Positions 52,291 to 63,650 of a stretch of DNA of 64,000 nucleotides are shown here, in pieces. A model generated the notes under the pieces. That model was not told where the DNA came from and searched no databases. It saw nothing but the letters and a program-made list of their open reading frames with translations. Origin of the DNA: Enchytraeus crypticus (taxonomy: Eukaryota > Annelida > Clitellata > Enchytraeida > Enchytraeidae); contig CAJHZI010000294.1 of assembly GCA_905160935.1 (NCBI GenBank), forward strand, positions 616,001-680,000. Direction: 5' to 3'. Every line of letters starts with the position of its first letter. The stretch's first letter is position 1. A program made the translations under genes and the position numbers.

Positions 52291-52374
52291 AGGCCTACGC
52301 TCAATAATAGAATTTATGAAGTGACTAGTTTGATCCAATTAGGCTTACTGTAAATCTGTGTAATTGGTGTAATT

Positions 52375-52605
52375 ATGTCTTAATAGCGTAGGGGTAACGC
52401 CTTGAAGTTTGAAATGACAAATCCTGAGGTGAATTGAACTCTCGTGGGTTCGAATCCCGGCTGCGCTGATCTGAGAGTAAAATCTCAGACATTCACTGGA
52501 CTGGTTATTCGAAAAAGGGTCTAAGTTCCCCAACGGTTTAAACATGTGATTTTAAAAGTGATAGATATCAACATAGTTGATTATTCACTATAATGCGTGT
52601 TTACA
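52375..52605 (+). mobile_element. tRNA-derived SINE, family E, copy 2
   Basis: GGGTTCGAATCCCGGCTGCG (perfect B box) and GCTGATCTGAGAGTAAAATC, ending ATAGTTGATTATTCAC; matches 16935-17225. The A-box side is weaker (TAGCGTAGGGGTAACGCC). Confidence 0.75.
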
Positions 52606-52739
52606 TTTTGGTGGTGGTTTAATTTTTTGTCCTACTTTTTATGTCTATGATGTTCTGTTTCTACTATTCCTGTCAAGTGTTGACGAATAAAGAAGTTGAT
52701 AAATATATATTAAAACGTGGGTCAACTGTTGTAATAAAT

Positions 52740-53480
52740 AAATTAACCACCTTGTTCAACACCATTTGGAAAACAATGAGCATACCTAAGGGTTGAAGGT
52801 GTGGTACAATTGTTAAGCTACCCAAAAATGGAGATTTGAGTAATTGAAATAATTGGAGAGATATAACATTGCTATCAATACCAGGAAAAGTCTTCTGTTA
52901 TGTAATACTTGAAAGAATAAAAATAGAAATAGACACAAAGTTAAGAGAACATCAAGCTGGCTTCGGGAGCAATAGATCATGCAGCGAACAAATTTTCAGT
53001 TTGCGTCATATTATTCAACAGAGTATAGAATTTCAACAAGATATCTACATAAATGTCATTGACTTCAAAAAAGCATTTGATAGTATTCATAGGGACACTT
53101 CATGGAAAACGACAAGGCACTATGGAATTCCTCAGAAATTCACCAAGTTGTTTAAATTTAAGTTGTTTTACGAGATTTCCCCCTCCAATATAAAAAAAAC
53201 CAACAAGGGTCACCTACTCTTTCAATATTTCAACAGGAGTCAGACAAGGATTTATTTTGTCGCCATTCCTTAATGTTTAATTTTGTATTAAGAAAATATT
53301 TCGATGAAAGGGAATGGGGAATAAATTTGGGTCATAGGAAATTAGCTGACCTTGATTTTTCGGACGTCTTGGATGCAGTTTTCGTTGCTGAAGACAGATA
53401 AGAATGGAGGAATGTTGCTGCCCTATGTTCTTTTCAGAATGCAAGGAACTGATGATGACGATGATGATGATGCTGATAGA
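52740..53480 (+). mobile_element. LINE RT fragment (RTE-like)
   Basis: LLSIPGKVFCYVILERIKIE, REHQAGFGSNRSCSEQIF, INVIDFKKAFDSIHRDT and RHYGIPQKFTKLF: the N-terminal RT half. It then jumps, with deletions, to the C-terminal AEDR-EWRNVAALCSFQNAR block at 53388-53450. Stops and frame changes throughout. Confidence 0.8.
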
Positions 53481-53485
53481 CCTAC

Positions 53486-53488
<3 letters not shown>

Positions 53489-53541
<53 letters not shown>

Positions 53542-53552
53542 ATATTTATAGA
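53489..53552. repeat. (TA)n microsatellite
   Basis: TA run with TATTTATA interruptions, inserted in the segment that is otherwise shared with the window start. Confidence 0.95.
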
Positions 53553-54052
53553 TAATTACAAAACAATAAGAATAATTAGCCTATGTACAATATTGAGGAT
53601 CAACAATCACAATTTTTTAACTTCCACCCATGCTTCTTCTTAGCCCTTTATAATTAAAATTACTATTTTTTGTTAATAACGCCTTCAAAGAAATTTGAAA
53701 ATATCAGAAAAATAGTAATAATAATAATAGATAAAAATTAGAAAAAGTTCCGATTAAATAAGAAACAGCATGTCACCAAGAAATGATAGTAAACATTCCC
53801 TTAAATCCGCATTCTTAAAGTTTATTAACTGAACCGATCAAGGTTAGAATGCACAATCTAGAAGAATGGTCAATTTGAACTGAATCTGGATTTGAACTCT
53901 AATCTCTCAAGGCGACGTTCTACTAATGTAGCATACGATAAATCAATTTAAAAATTTCTAATTGGATGATGACATTGGTAATTATTATGACGACATTGGG
54001 ATGATGACAATAGCCTAATGATAGTGGTATGATGATAACGGGATATACTCAC

Positions 54053-54265
54053 CAGTGTGCTCAGCAGACAAGGCAGTGGCTCTGTCACGAGCCTCATGGC
54101 TTCTCTGCAGCGGATGCAGAGCCATCACATACCTCTTGACAGACGGCAGTAGCCTCACGTCGGCACTGCCAGAATTTGATGTGAAGACATCATCCAGGAT
54201 TAGCTTCGCTTTCAGAGATTCCTGTTTCATAATCTCATACCGTTTAAAGTTCAGGAACGACCGAT
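54053..54265 (-). CDS. Duplicated host exon, copy 3 (KQESLKAK family)
   Basis: Minus strand: DRSFLNFKRYEIMKQESLKA, LILDDVFTSNSGSADVRLLP, SVKRYVMALHPLQRSHEARD, with donor CACTG|GTGAGTATA. The acceptor side differs from the other copies (GGTTAGATTAG before ATCGGTCG). Confidence 0.5.
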
Positions 54266-54392
54266 CTAATCTAACCAATTTATCACAACATACACAATTT
54301 ATCACAACATACAGAATAATAAGTCAGACACAGTCGGAAAGATATCTAGTGAATCAAAAATAGAGCGGTGAGAAAAAAAACAAATTAAAACA

Positions 54393-54665
54393 CTATGCGC
54401 ATTTTAATTTAATATCAAGGTATATGCCAGATTTAAAATGGTCAATCGATTCCGCTTCAATAGTGTGAGTTGGTAACACACTCCAAGCATTAACGCTATG
54501 TGCATCTATTTCTAAATATATATCAATCTTTGTTATTTCTAAAAGGATTAACATAGAGTGAAGCCCCATTATTTTTATTACGTAATTCTTATTTTTATCA
54601 ACAAGAATTGCAAGTACTTTAAACGGAAGACCACGCAAGATACCGCTACTCAAAATTTTATGCAT
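54393..54665 (-). mobile_element. LINE RT C-terminal scrap
   Basis: AHSVNAWSVLPTHTIEAESI followed by DHFKSGIYLDI is the characteristic end of CR1/Jockey-type ORF2 proteins. Nothing of the rest remains nearby. Confidence 0.6.
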
Positions 54666-54669
54666 TGAC

Positions 54670-55050
54670 GAGTAACTGTAAATCGAATAGAGATCATTGA
54701 AACAATTAAAATTACTCGACTATTCAGGAGTTAGCCAATGCTCCTGTAGAAATCTTACATTAGACTCATAGGTACTACACAAGGATTTCAGCTAAGTTAT
54801 CCCTTGATTAAAGCCATGCATGTTATAGCTGACTAACCGAATTGTTTTATGCTTATATCACTCATATTGAACGAAGCTTTACCGACACGATCAGAATTCT
54901 CACACGCCATTGCTGTTCGATTCTTCTACAGTAATTATATTTCCTATACAATTCTCACTATCAACAACAACAACAATTAGAGTGCGACAGTCATCAATGA
55001 CAACATCGAGCATAATTGAGATAAAATCAAGCCGGCAAGCAAAAAGAAGG
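54670..55050. other. No recognisable gene
   Basis: Nothing supported between the LINE scrap and the SINE. Confidence 0.4.
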
Positions 55051-55054
55051 ACCA

Positions 55055-55330
55055 AAACGGCGGGATTAGCGCACTTGGTTTAGTTGCGCGTCAATTATCG
55101 AAGTTAAGCTGCATCGACCTCGGTTAGTACTTTGTGGGTGACAACCTTGGAAGATCGAGTGTTGATAAAAGCTTAGGAAGGAAAAATCCCAGGGTGATTG
55201 AAGATTATTCTTAAATCCGCGCCGGCTGCAATTGATGCGCCATCAAAGGCAACGATTACTAATAACCATGGAGAGGAAGGAGGAAATGGGTCTTAAACAA
55301 GCATCTGTGCTTCCTGACCCAGTTTGCCGT
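55055..55330 (+). mobile_element. 5S-rRNA-derived SINE (SINE3-like), copy 2
   Basis: GAAGTTAAGCTGCATCGACC, TCGGTTAGTACTTTGTGGGT and CAACCTTGGAAGATCGAGTG give the 5S promoter region, with the same body as 36560-36835. It sits next to an ORF1-like fragment. Confidence 0.85.
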
Positions 55331-55479
55331 TTGTTAAAACGGCGTAAAACAATATCAATATCAAAATCAATATCACCCTCAGTACAACCCATCAGTCTCC
55401 ATCTCACCCTGTTTTCTTCTGATTCTGAATTCCTTATTACCATCCATCTAAACGACCGGGATAGTGGAGCAGTGGTTCG

Positions 55480-56125
55480 AGGCTGATTTGCATCTTTAGA
55501 AGCGTGTGCTAGACCAGACTTAATACCATTATTTACAGCTTGCGAATAAGACGATTTAGGGCGGATATTATTAATTCTCTTTTTCTTGCTGACCATTACT
55601 AACTATCACATTGTCTATAGGAGATATCTCGACATCTTTAGCTGAACATTTTTAGAGCGGCGACACAATTTGGTATATCCTGTGTCGTCTGATTCCTTTA
55701 CTTTAGGGGTCATCGTAATTGAACCCCACCGATCAGAAAATTCAGCGTCGCTTTGGGGGGCTTCACTTACTATACTATCGCAGACCGTGACACATTTCAT
55801 AGCTGCAAGTGACACTTCAATGGGCGGACGGACCTGTCGTGTTTACTTCTGTAGGCCTACCTGCAGAACTATGTGGCTTGCTGTTATTCCTCAATAGAGT
55901 AAAGTTGGCTGACATCTGTCGAATCTCCTCAACGTTCAAAGAATTGTCACACACCTGTTTTATGTATGCCTCAAGTTTGTCCATCCTCGCCCACAACATC
56001 TCCATATCTCCCTTCAGTAGTCTCGTCGAAGGCATGTAGTCAGGATGGTCGGCCACATATATCGGTAGATCCTTCAGATGAGCTTGTTCATTCAGGAACG
56101 AAATAATAAGCGAAATGTCATCCAA
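55480..56125 (-). pseudogene. LINE ORF1-like fragment
   Basis: Three minus-strand frames in order: IYVADHPDYMPSTRLLKGDM and EMLWARMDKLEAYIKQVCD (56125-55817); EAPQSDAEFSDRWGSITMTP (55815-55615); NNIRPKSSYSQAVNNGIKSG (55596-55480). The VADxPDxMPSxRLxxGDM block followed by a coiled coil is what I would expect in ORF1 of CR1/L2-like LINEs. Two frame changes. Alternatively a decayed host gene. Confidence 0.4.
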
Positions 56126-56439
56126 CTCCGTGGAAGGGTTAGACGTGCTGTCTCGTCTCCTACATATAGCCTTGGAAAGTTCGCGATATCCATATCATTG
56201 ACAGTATCCATCGATAATCCTTCCGCATTAATGATTTGCTTATTAAGATAAAATTCCAAAGTGACTGATTTCAGAGTACTTTTAGCTGAACATCCAAATT
56301 TATTAAAAGGAAAACATCAACAGTTCGAAACTAGTAATTTTCGAGCTGCTATCATGCAACGCTACCATCTTTTATTAGCATCTAGATTAGCATCTTTATT
56401 GGCATCTTTTATTGTCATCTATGATCTTTTATTGGCAGC

Positions 56440-56640
56440 TGGATTCATTTGCTAGTTCGTAGTCCACAAGTGCTTTGCATTTAGAACATTTTGCAGAACC
56501 GCACTGTTAGATTTATTCTCAATCGAATAGCTGTGAATAGCTTAGCATCATCTACATAGAGATAGAGAGAGACAGGTTAGGACAACAAATGCTGATGTCA
56601 TTTATATAGATCATAAAAAGAATGGATATGCACCTCGTTG
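56440..56640. repeat. Tandem-duplicated spacer, unit 1
   Basis: CATTTGCTAGTTCGTAGTCC to GGTATGCACCTCG-type end; repeated at 57700-57890. It precedes (in coordinates) an exon copy both times, so a ~1.25-kb unit was duplicated. Confidence 0.65.
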
Positions 56641-56960
56641 TCATGTGCTTCGCGACTCCTCTTCAGCGGTGTAGAGCCATCACGTACCGTTTGACTGACG
56701 GCATTAGCCTAACGTCTGCACTGCCATCAGATTTTGATGTACAGATCACCACTGTGTTGAGAAGACAAGGCAGTAGCTCTCTCGTGTGCCTCGTGGCTCC
56801 TCTGCGGATGGTGCAGAGCCATGACGTAGCGCTTGACAGATGGAAGAAGCCGCGCATCGGCACTGCTAGACTTTGATGTGAACACATCATCTAACTAGCT
56901 TCGCCTTCAGTGACTCCTGTTTCATCAGCATATACTGTTGGTAGTACAGGAACGACCGAT
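56640..56960 (-). pseudogene. Host exon copies 4 and 5 (KQESLKAK family), degenerate
   Basis: Two head-to-tail exon remnants: 56640-56745 (LMPSVKRYVMALH-like) and 56748-56960 (SDGSADVR, AHDRATAL-equivalent). The donor is GTGATC in place of GTGAGT and there are small deletions near 56890, so both look inactive. Confidence 0.45.
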
Positions 56961-57394
56961 CTAATCTAATCAATTTATCACAACATACAAACATATAAGA
57001 AGTCATAAACATAAACATATAAGAAGTCGGACACAGACGGAAAGGTACATTACAAAATAGCAGAGTGAAGCGGTAATAATGGCTAAAAGATTAGCACTTA
57101 AATATTCCGTAATTATGTGAATATAAAATTAGCCAATAATGTACCATTTTTCATTTAAAAAGTAGGCAATTGTAAAATTAAAATAAGACCTATATTACAA
57201 CATCGGCATACAGACAAATTTATAAAGAGAATCAAAGATTGATAGGTGAGAAAAAAAGACAAATTACAAAAATATACGGAGTTCCATAGGCTCAGAGCAA
57301 AGGACTACTAGAATCTGTGGGTAGCTCAAGTCGCCTAAACCGTTGAAACGTTTGGTAACGCCTTTGTACTTACTCCATCTTTTCAATATCGGAT

Positions 57395-57694
57395 TTACAG
57401 TAAGGGCTCCAAATGTTAGAGCAATAGGCCTATTCCAGGGTCGGCCTAACGAAAATAGTGAAGGCTTTAGAAAAGATCTTTGTTTCTAGATTTCAAAGAG
57501 TTTAGGATAATGAATGATTTGCACCTCGCTTTATTACATATATTTTTAATGTTACACGAAAGGAGCAGGATTTGAGTAAATAGAACCCCCAAGTCATGAA
57601 CATCATTTACTTTTTCAAGTATTTCATCACTTATCGAGTTTGTATAATCGATAATCTTTTCTTTAGCAAATTGCAGAAAGAGATTTAATGACAT
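57395..57694 (-). mobile_element. LINE RT fragment
   Basis: Reads FLQFAKEKIIDYTNSISDEI and VNDVHDLGVLFTQ, the post-palm region of CR1/Jockey-like RT (DLGVxF motif). Surrounded by the duplicated spacer. Confidence 0.55.
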
Positions 57695-57896
57695 TTATTG
57701 GCGACTAGATCCATTTGCTAGTTCGTAGTCCAAAAGTGCATTGCATTTAGAGCATTTTGCAGAACCACACAGTTACATTTATCCTCAATCGCTGTCATCT
57801 GCATAGAGATAGAGAGAGACAGGGCTGGGACAACAAATGCTAACGTCAATTATATATACCATAAAAAGAATGGGTATGCACCTCGTTGTCATATGC

Positions 57897-58085
57897 CTAG
57901 TGACTCCTCTGCAGCGGATGTAGAGCCATCACGTACCGTTTGACTGACGGCATTAGCCTAACGTCTGCACTGCCATCAGACTTTGATGTGCAGACAGCAT
58001 CTATCACTAGCTTAGCCTTCAGTGACTCCTGTTTCATAATCGTGTACTGTTGAAAGTACGAGAACGACTGAAGGCGATAGCTGCA
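57897..58085 (-). CDS. Duplicated host exon, copy 6 (KQESLKAK family)
   Basis: YRLQSFSYFQQYTIMKQESL, LVIDAVCTSKSDGSADVRLM, PSVKRYVMALHPLQRSH, with the usual acceptor (ACGTTGCAG). No donor seen at its 3' end; it continues as CTAGGCATATGACAACG, so it is probably truncated. Confidence 0.45.
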   Translation of the reverse strand, partial: CSYRLQSFSYFQQYTIMKQESLKAKLVIDAVCTSKSDGSADVRLMPSVKRYVMALHPLQRSH

Positions 58086-58632
58086 ACGTAATACGACAGA
58101 TCGCATTTAATAGTATAAAATGACCCTGTAGAGTTCACATACACAATACACCACAACACTTGCAATAGGAAAAAAACACAAACTAAATGTGAACTTGAAG
58201 AAAAATAAGCTAAACAATGATAATAGGTGAACTTGTGCATACAAAATAGGCAGGGATTTAATTTTTAATTGAGATTTAAAAATGAAAAATTCAAATGTGA
58301 CTAGCCATGGCAAAATAACAACTCACTTTATAGTCCATGTAAATTCAAGTCCTAAAAGTCTAAATGCTGAGAAAAGTGTATTTTTACTAAGCTCTACATC
58401 AACCAATACGTAACCCATGAAGTAAATTATGTCTAGAAATAAATCCGTCAATTTTGAAATTAGCGATATTTGAACTTTATGGCTATTCGGGATCCCTGAA
58501 GCTCTTTATAGTTGCATTTAAAACTGAAAGTTATTTCTAACATTTGAATTTCAATTCAAATGAAATTTTAAATCATATACGGCCTGGCAAGCTATCATTA
58601 AGTGTACATGTTAGTTGAAATTGGCTGCTTAC

Positions 58633-58712
58633 CTTAGTATAATGGCAACGTAAAGCGTCGTTTGCCTTCCACTTGACACTTCCATGCATGATGGCACCTG
58701 TTGAATATATCT
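58633..58712 (-). pseudogene. ~78-bp exon, copy B
   Basis: Same borders (TTTTACAG; CTAAG|GTAAGCAG), but 80 bp, so a frame change inside: starts DIFNRC, ends VAIILR-like in another frame. Confidence 0.4.
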
Positions 58713-59212
58713 CTGTAAAACATCCATATTAAGTATTAAAATAAGAAATGCATTTTATATATACGTATATTTATTGCAATTTTTAATGGAAAAACACAGG
58801 TCTATGCGCTTAATACGCCTCTAAAGTGAAGCGAAGGGTTAGCAAAGTCAAATTCAGGCTCTAAGCATCATTATTGGTACCGTTATGAAGTATAATAAAA
58901 ATACTAAATCACAATGTAAGCCAAATTAGTTTCTACATAATACAACGAAGTAATCAGTGAAGTAATCAAAGCGTTAGACTCGCTCGCAGTGCGCTACTAG
59001 ATGCAGATTGATGGTATATTATATAGAAGCTTACGATCATATAGAAGCTAATTGCTACTCTAGTAGTACCTTTGGAGCTCTTTATAGTTGCATTTTAAAA
59101 CCTAAAATAATTTCTAACAGTTGAATTTCAATTAAAACTAAATCTAATATCATATGTGGCCTACCATGCTGGCTATCATTAGGCCTTTATTATGGTAAAA
59201 TAGGCTACTTAC

Positions 59213-59281
59213 CTCAGTATAACGGCAATCCTAAAGCGTTTTTCTTTCTGCTGCATTGTTTGCAATGTGCTGAACATATCC
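59213..59281 (-). CDS. ~78-bp exon, copy C
   Basis: 69 bp, frame kept: DMFSTLQTMQQKEKRFRIAV ending ILR, with TTTTACAG before and CTGAG|GTAAGTAG after. Confidence 0.5.
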
Positions 59282-59744
59282 CTGTAAAACATCCGTATTA
59301 GATATTAATAACAAATGTGCAGATTTCATATTTTCACATAGTTTATACTTAATTATATCCGTAAGTATTGCATGAAGGGCATCTTCGTTACACTTATCAA
59401 TCTAAAAATGCAAAACCATTTCTTAAATACGCGTCTCAAGTGAAGCAAATGATGTGCAGAATCGTATTTAGGCTTTAAACATCAGCACAACAATGAAATC
59501 ATAGCGTCAGACTCACTCTCTGTGTACTACTAGATGCAGATCGATGGATATTATATAGAAGCTTATGACCATATAGAAGCTTATTGCTACTCATCTCGTA
59601 CCTCTGGAGCTCTTTTTAGTTGCATTTTAAAACCTAAAATTATTTCTAAGGGTTGAATTTCAATTAAAATTAAATATAAAATCATATGGGGCTTACCATG
59701 CTAGCTTTCATTAGGTCTTTATTAAATAAAAAGAGGCTACTTAC

Positions 59745-59822
59745 CTTAGTATAATGGCAATACTACGGCGTTTGTCTTTCGATGCGAGAGTATTTTCGCA
59801 TTGATATCTGCTGAACATATCT
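59745..59822 (-). CDS. ~78-bp exon, copy D
   Basis: 78 bp: DMFSRYQCENTLASKDKRRS, then IAIILR, with TTTTACAG before and CTAAG|GTAAGTAG after. Closest to copy A at 3606. Variable middle, conserved ends. Confidence 0.5.
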
Positions 59823-60072
59823 CTGTAAAACATCCATATTAGGTATTAATAACAAACATGCAGATTTCATATTTTCACATATTTTAAACTTTACAATCGT
59901 ATCCGAAAAGTATTGAATGAAGGGCATATCGTTAGACTTATTTGTTCAAGAATGTGAATCATAATCTGTACATACTGCAAAGTCAGGCAATTGGGCAGTT
60001 TGTGCATTGGAGATCAGAGTTACGTACTCTCACGTGTAATTATGAGAATAAATAAATACGAGCAATACGTAC

Positions 60073-60345
60073 TTGAGATGGCACTCCTACGACGATAATT
60101 AATTTTGGCTCTTTGCTTCCTGGAGCATTTTTGTTATAAACCCGTTTCGAAAGTAATGATTTCCTTCCAAATTTCGCCTTCGATATTTCACCAATGCTAC
60201 TTTCACCTTTCTCCTTATCCAAAGTAGGCGCGATCTCGCAATGCTTTTTCGGTATTTTACCCGTAGATATCTGCTTCAAGATTCTTCAGCAATCGCTTGG
60301 GCGTTTCAGGAGAGTAGGTAGGATGTTTAGGGGCATATGGCGCCA
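60073..60345 (-). pseudogene. Second-copy counterpart of the 9.4-10.0 kb exon
   Basis: AYSPDTLNRL is matched by TYSPETPKRLLKNLEADIYG, after which the frame changes to STGKIPKKHCEIAPTLDKEK and GPSQ-type end. The border ATCTCAA|GTACGTATT matches the exon end at 8281. The RG-rich part is missing, so this is a rearranged, probably broken copy. Confidence 0.4.
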
Positions 60346-61149
60346 GACCGCTTGCTCGCTCTCAACAGGGGAACAAATCCCCCTCAGTATTTTCTTTCAA
60401 ATCGATTCTAATTCACGGGATGTCGCCGTGTTCTGAGCCAAAAGCCAAACCTGATACCCAAGAAAGGCGCGGTCACATTTACGGGGATGGATTTGCAAGC
60501 TATGGCACTTTCAGCGTTGATACAGGGGTTGGAACTATGGGACGAATAGCAGCACGTGAAGTAGCCGGCAAGGGCGATCAGTTCCTAATAGGTAAGATAC
60601 CCTGAGAGAAAAAAATACAAAGAGAAATTAAGCATTAGTACTAGTAACAGTACTGCAGTACAGTTATATATCATGTGTGAGCCACAATGTCATACACGTA
60701 TATGAAACATTTATAGTCGAGCTATTGGAACGATCGATTTATTAATTCCTTTCTTTGAATAAGCAATTGTTAATATTTAATTTGAGTTTTTGCAATCAGT
60801 AACGTTGATTATGTTATGTTATATTTGCCACAAGCCATTGAATTCATTATTTTATCCATTAGTCCACATTTACAAGCAAAAACGTATTTAGCAAAAGTGT
60901 ATATGCAAACTTCTAAAAAATATTAGGAGAGATAATAACAGAATTTCAATAGCCTTTAGCATCCCGAGCATATATGTTTCACTAAATATCCAAACATGCA
61001 AGTAGATCAGTTCACAACTTGTGAATATCTTAAAACATAAATATGACGAATCAAATACAGAATTTTTCCATTGTATATTCCATCATTTTCAATTTGTTCA
61101 AAGTTGAAAAAAAACTTAATTACAACTTCAAGCAGAATAATATACTTAC

Positions 61150-61221
61150 ATTTTCAGTTCTCGCAGAATTAATTGGCGACTCTATAGCCGTTATGAGCGG
61201 TGGCAGTGGTGCACATATTTC
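61150..61221 (-). CDS. Short host exon (PPLITAIES), copy 2
   Basis: 72 bp between TTTAG|GAAATATG and GAAAAT|GTAAGTAT; EICAPLPPLITAIESPINSA. Paralogue of 11515-11583, with its introns also conserved. Confidence 0.5.
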
Positions 61222-61419
61222 CTAAATATCAAAAATATTACAAACATACACATTTATACGTCATCTGTGTACATCAGTTTTTACCCACTACCTGCCCAAA
61301 GGCAGGTCCATACAATCGTTTCATACATATTATCCGTTGTGCAGTACAATGATAGTATAGAAGTTATTGCTCTAGGCTTAGAATGATATTCTTAATGCTG
61401 CCACCATAAAACAGGTAAA

Positions 61420-61545
61420 GCTGATGATAACGTCAGTTTCTTCACTCGTAAGCGATGTCAGTGACGGCAGAGCCCAGGACTTGAACCCCTCACATACTGA
61501 TCCGTGGTCGAATATCTTACCGTCATCGCCACTGGCTCTACCAAA
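61420..61545 (-). mobile_element. SINE family D, copy 4
   Basis: AGAGCCAGTGGCGATGACGG, GGGGTTCAAGTCCTGGGCTC (B box) and TCACTGACATCGCTTACGAG on the minus strand. The best preserved copy. Confidence 0.7.
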
Positions 61546-61683
61546 ACGATCCATCATAGGCCATTTCATAGATCTAAATGTCAATCTAAATTTCATAGAT
61601 TGACTCATTTTTTCTAGATACTTGATATAATAAAACATTAAATTTATGAAAATGATGTTAAACTTTAATGAAGACAAACTGAC

Positions 61684-61860
61684 CAATTCAGGAGGTTTCA
61701 CGACCTCAACATGGGCAGGCACTGATGTTTCGTAGTTACGGTACAGTAATGTATCGAAGTACATCACATTTTGACGACTCTCCATGAACGTCCTCGCTTC
61801 CAACTGCCGCAGCTGCCTCGCCTTCTCCCGCAGCATATTGACGCTAGATTTCTGCTCCAT
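61684..61860 (-). CDS. ATG-containing exon array, copy 1
   Basis: MEQKSSVNMLREKARQLRQL, EARTFMESRQNVMYFDTLLY, TSVPAHVEVVKPPEL, donor GAATTG|GTCAGT. Copies 2-4 lie upstream at 62306, 62724 and 63144. No domain recognised; an N-terminal basic helix is evident. Confidence 0.5.
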
Positions 61861-62305
61861 TACTAAATACGGTAATACAATTAAAGAAACAGTTTCGCGA
61901 ATTATTTGATACTCTCAGTGAATAATTAAAACTTCAAAAACTGCAATGATCCAAATGTAAAAAATTAAAGAAACAGTGAAACATTATTTATATTACACTT
62001 ATAAGCTGCGTCTAAGAGTCCGTTATTGCTAATTCGAGATATCTTATAGCCTATAAATTAATACATGTCTAATTTGAGAAAATAAGGTCAAATATTAGAT
62101 AAAAAAGACTATTTCATTGAAAGAAAGATGAAAAACATATTTAAAATAGTTCCTCTACGCTCCGAGAGGCCGCATTCGCCAATGTGCCACGAACGTAGAC
62201 AGCATTAAAACGCTCGAGTGCCATAGATAGGCGCTGCCATAGAAAGGCTTTTTCACCGTTGGTCGCCGTTGGTCAAATATTAATGGAGATTTTAAAATAA
62301 CTTAC

Positions 62306-62476
62306 TAATTCCGGAGGTCCCTCCACATGATCGGGCACTGAAGGGTCGTAACGACTGTCCAGTAATTTTTCAAAATATACTAAATTTTGACGACACTTCA
62401 TGAAAGTCTTCGCTTCTATCTGTCGCTGCTGCCTAGCCTTCTCTCTCAGTATATCCATGTTTGATCTCTGCTCCAT
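62306..62476 (-). CDS. ATG-containing exon array, copy 2
   Basis: MEQRSNMDILREKARQQRQI, FMKCRQNLVYFEKLLDSRYD, VPDHVEGPPELV, donor GTAAGT. Lacks the VVK of copies 1 and 4. Confidence 0.5.
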
Positions 62477-62723
62477 TACTAAATATTAGTTAAATAAACA
62501 GTTTCACAAAGCACTTGATAGTCTAGTTGAATAATTAAAACTTCATCAGCTGCAATAATCCAAATCTAAAAAATAAAAGAAACAGTGAACTATTATTTAT
62601 ATTACACTTATAAGCTGCATCTAAGAGACCTTATTGCTAATTTGAGACATCTAATATAAAATAATACACATATAATTTTAGAAAACAAGGTAAAATACTA
62701 TTGGAGATTGGAAACTAACATAC

Positions 62724-62894
62724 TAGTTCCGGAGGTTCCTCAACATTAGTGGGCACTGAAGAGTCGTAATGACTGTCCAGTAATTTGTCAAAATATACTA
62801 AATTTTGAAGACTCTTCATGAAAGTCTTCGATTCCATCTGTCGCTGCTGCCTAGCCTTCTCTCTCAGTATATCCATGTTTGATCTCTGCTCCAT
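62724..62894 (-). CDS. ATG-containing exon array, copy 3
   Basis: Begins MEQRSNMDILREKARQQRQM, later YFDKLLDSHYDSSVPTNVEE and PPEL, donor GTATGT. Open throughout; nearest to copy 2. Confidence 0.5.
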
Positions 62895-63143
62895 TACTAA
62901 ATATCAGTTAAATAAACAGTTTCACAAAGTACTTGATAGTCTCGTTGAATAATTAAAACTTCATCAGCTGCAATAATCCAAATATAAAATTATAAAAGAA
63001 ACAGTGAAACATTATTAACATTACACTTATAAGCTGCGTCTACGAGTCCCTTATTACTAATTTGAGACATCTGATATAAAATAATGCACATCTAATTTTA
63101 GAATACAAGGTAAAATATTAATGGAGATTGGAAAATAACTTGC

Positions 63144-63301
63144 AATTCCGGAGGTTTCACGACCTCAATATTGACGGGCACTGATGTTTCGTAATTTCGA
63201 TACAATAAGGTATCGAAGTACATCAAATTTGGACGACTTTTTATGAAACTCCTGGCTTCTATCTGTCGTTGTTGCCTCGCCTTCTCCCTCAGTACATCCA
63301 T
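63144..63301 (-). CDS. ATG-containing exon array, copy 4
   Basis: The first ATG (MEQK) is followed by TAA. The next ATG gives MDVLREKARQQRQIEARSFI, YFDTLLYRNYETSVPVNIEV, PPEL. The donor is GCAAGT, so either a rare GC-AG intron or a lost site. Confidence 0.45.
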
Positions 63302-63504
63302 GTTTTATTTCTGCTCCATTGTTTGTTGGGAATTGATCAAATATGTAGAGTTGACAAATACCACTCAGTATCAGTCAAATAAAGTATTTCAGGGTGTACG
63401 TGTACTTGATGTTCTCCCTGAATAAATATTACATCATAGATTGCAATGATCAAAGTCGTATATATGCAATATCAGCGTTTCGCTGTAGGCACTATAATAG
63501 AGAT

Positions 63505-63650
63505 CTCTCTCTTCAGTGCACTGCCAAGTGGCAGGTTCAAGGTACATATTCATACTCAATGTCTGCTTTCTCGCTCCATAAGAGCAATCCTTAGATTAAC
63601 AAGTTAATCCCTTCACAAAGTCTATGCTTTATCCATACCATATGTAGCCT
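63505..63650 (+). repeat. Interspersed repeat family A, copy 3 (5' part)
   Basis: TCTTCAGTGCACTGCCAAGT to CACAAAGTCTATGCTTTATC; stops where copies 1 and 2 continue with TGGGAAAA. After it, to 64000, I see nothing. Confidence 0.65.

Noticed and set aside
60420-60605. Plus-strand ORF with GDGFASYGTFSVDTGVGTMG
   Set aside because: It faces the direction opposite to the gene copy here and lies where a degraded exon counterpart of 10583 is expected on the minus strand.
61720-63301. G-protein gamma or similar small signalling subunit for the MEQ exons
   Set aside because: Basic helical start is superficially similar, but no conserved family motif is present; left unnamed.
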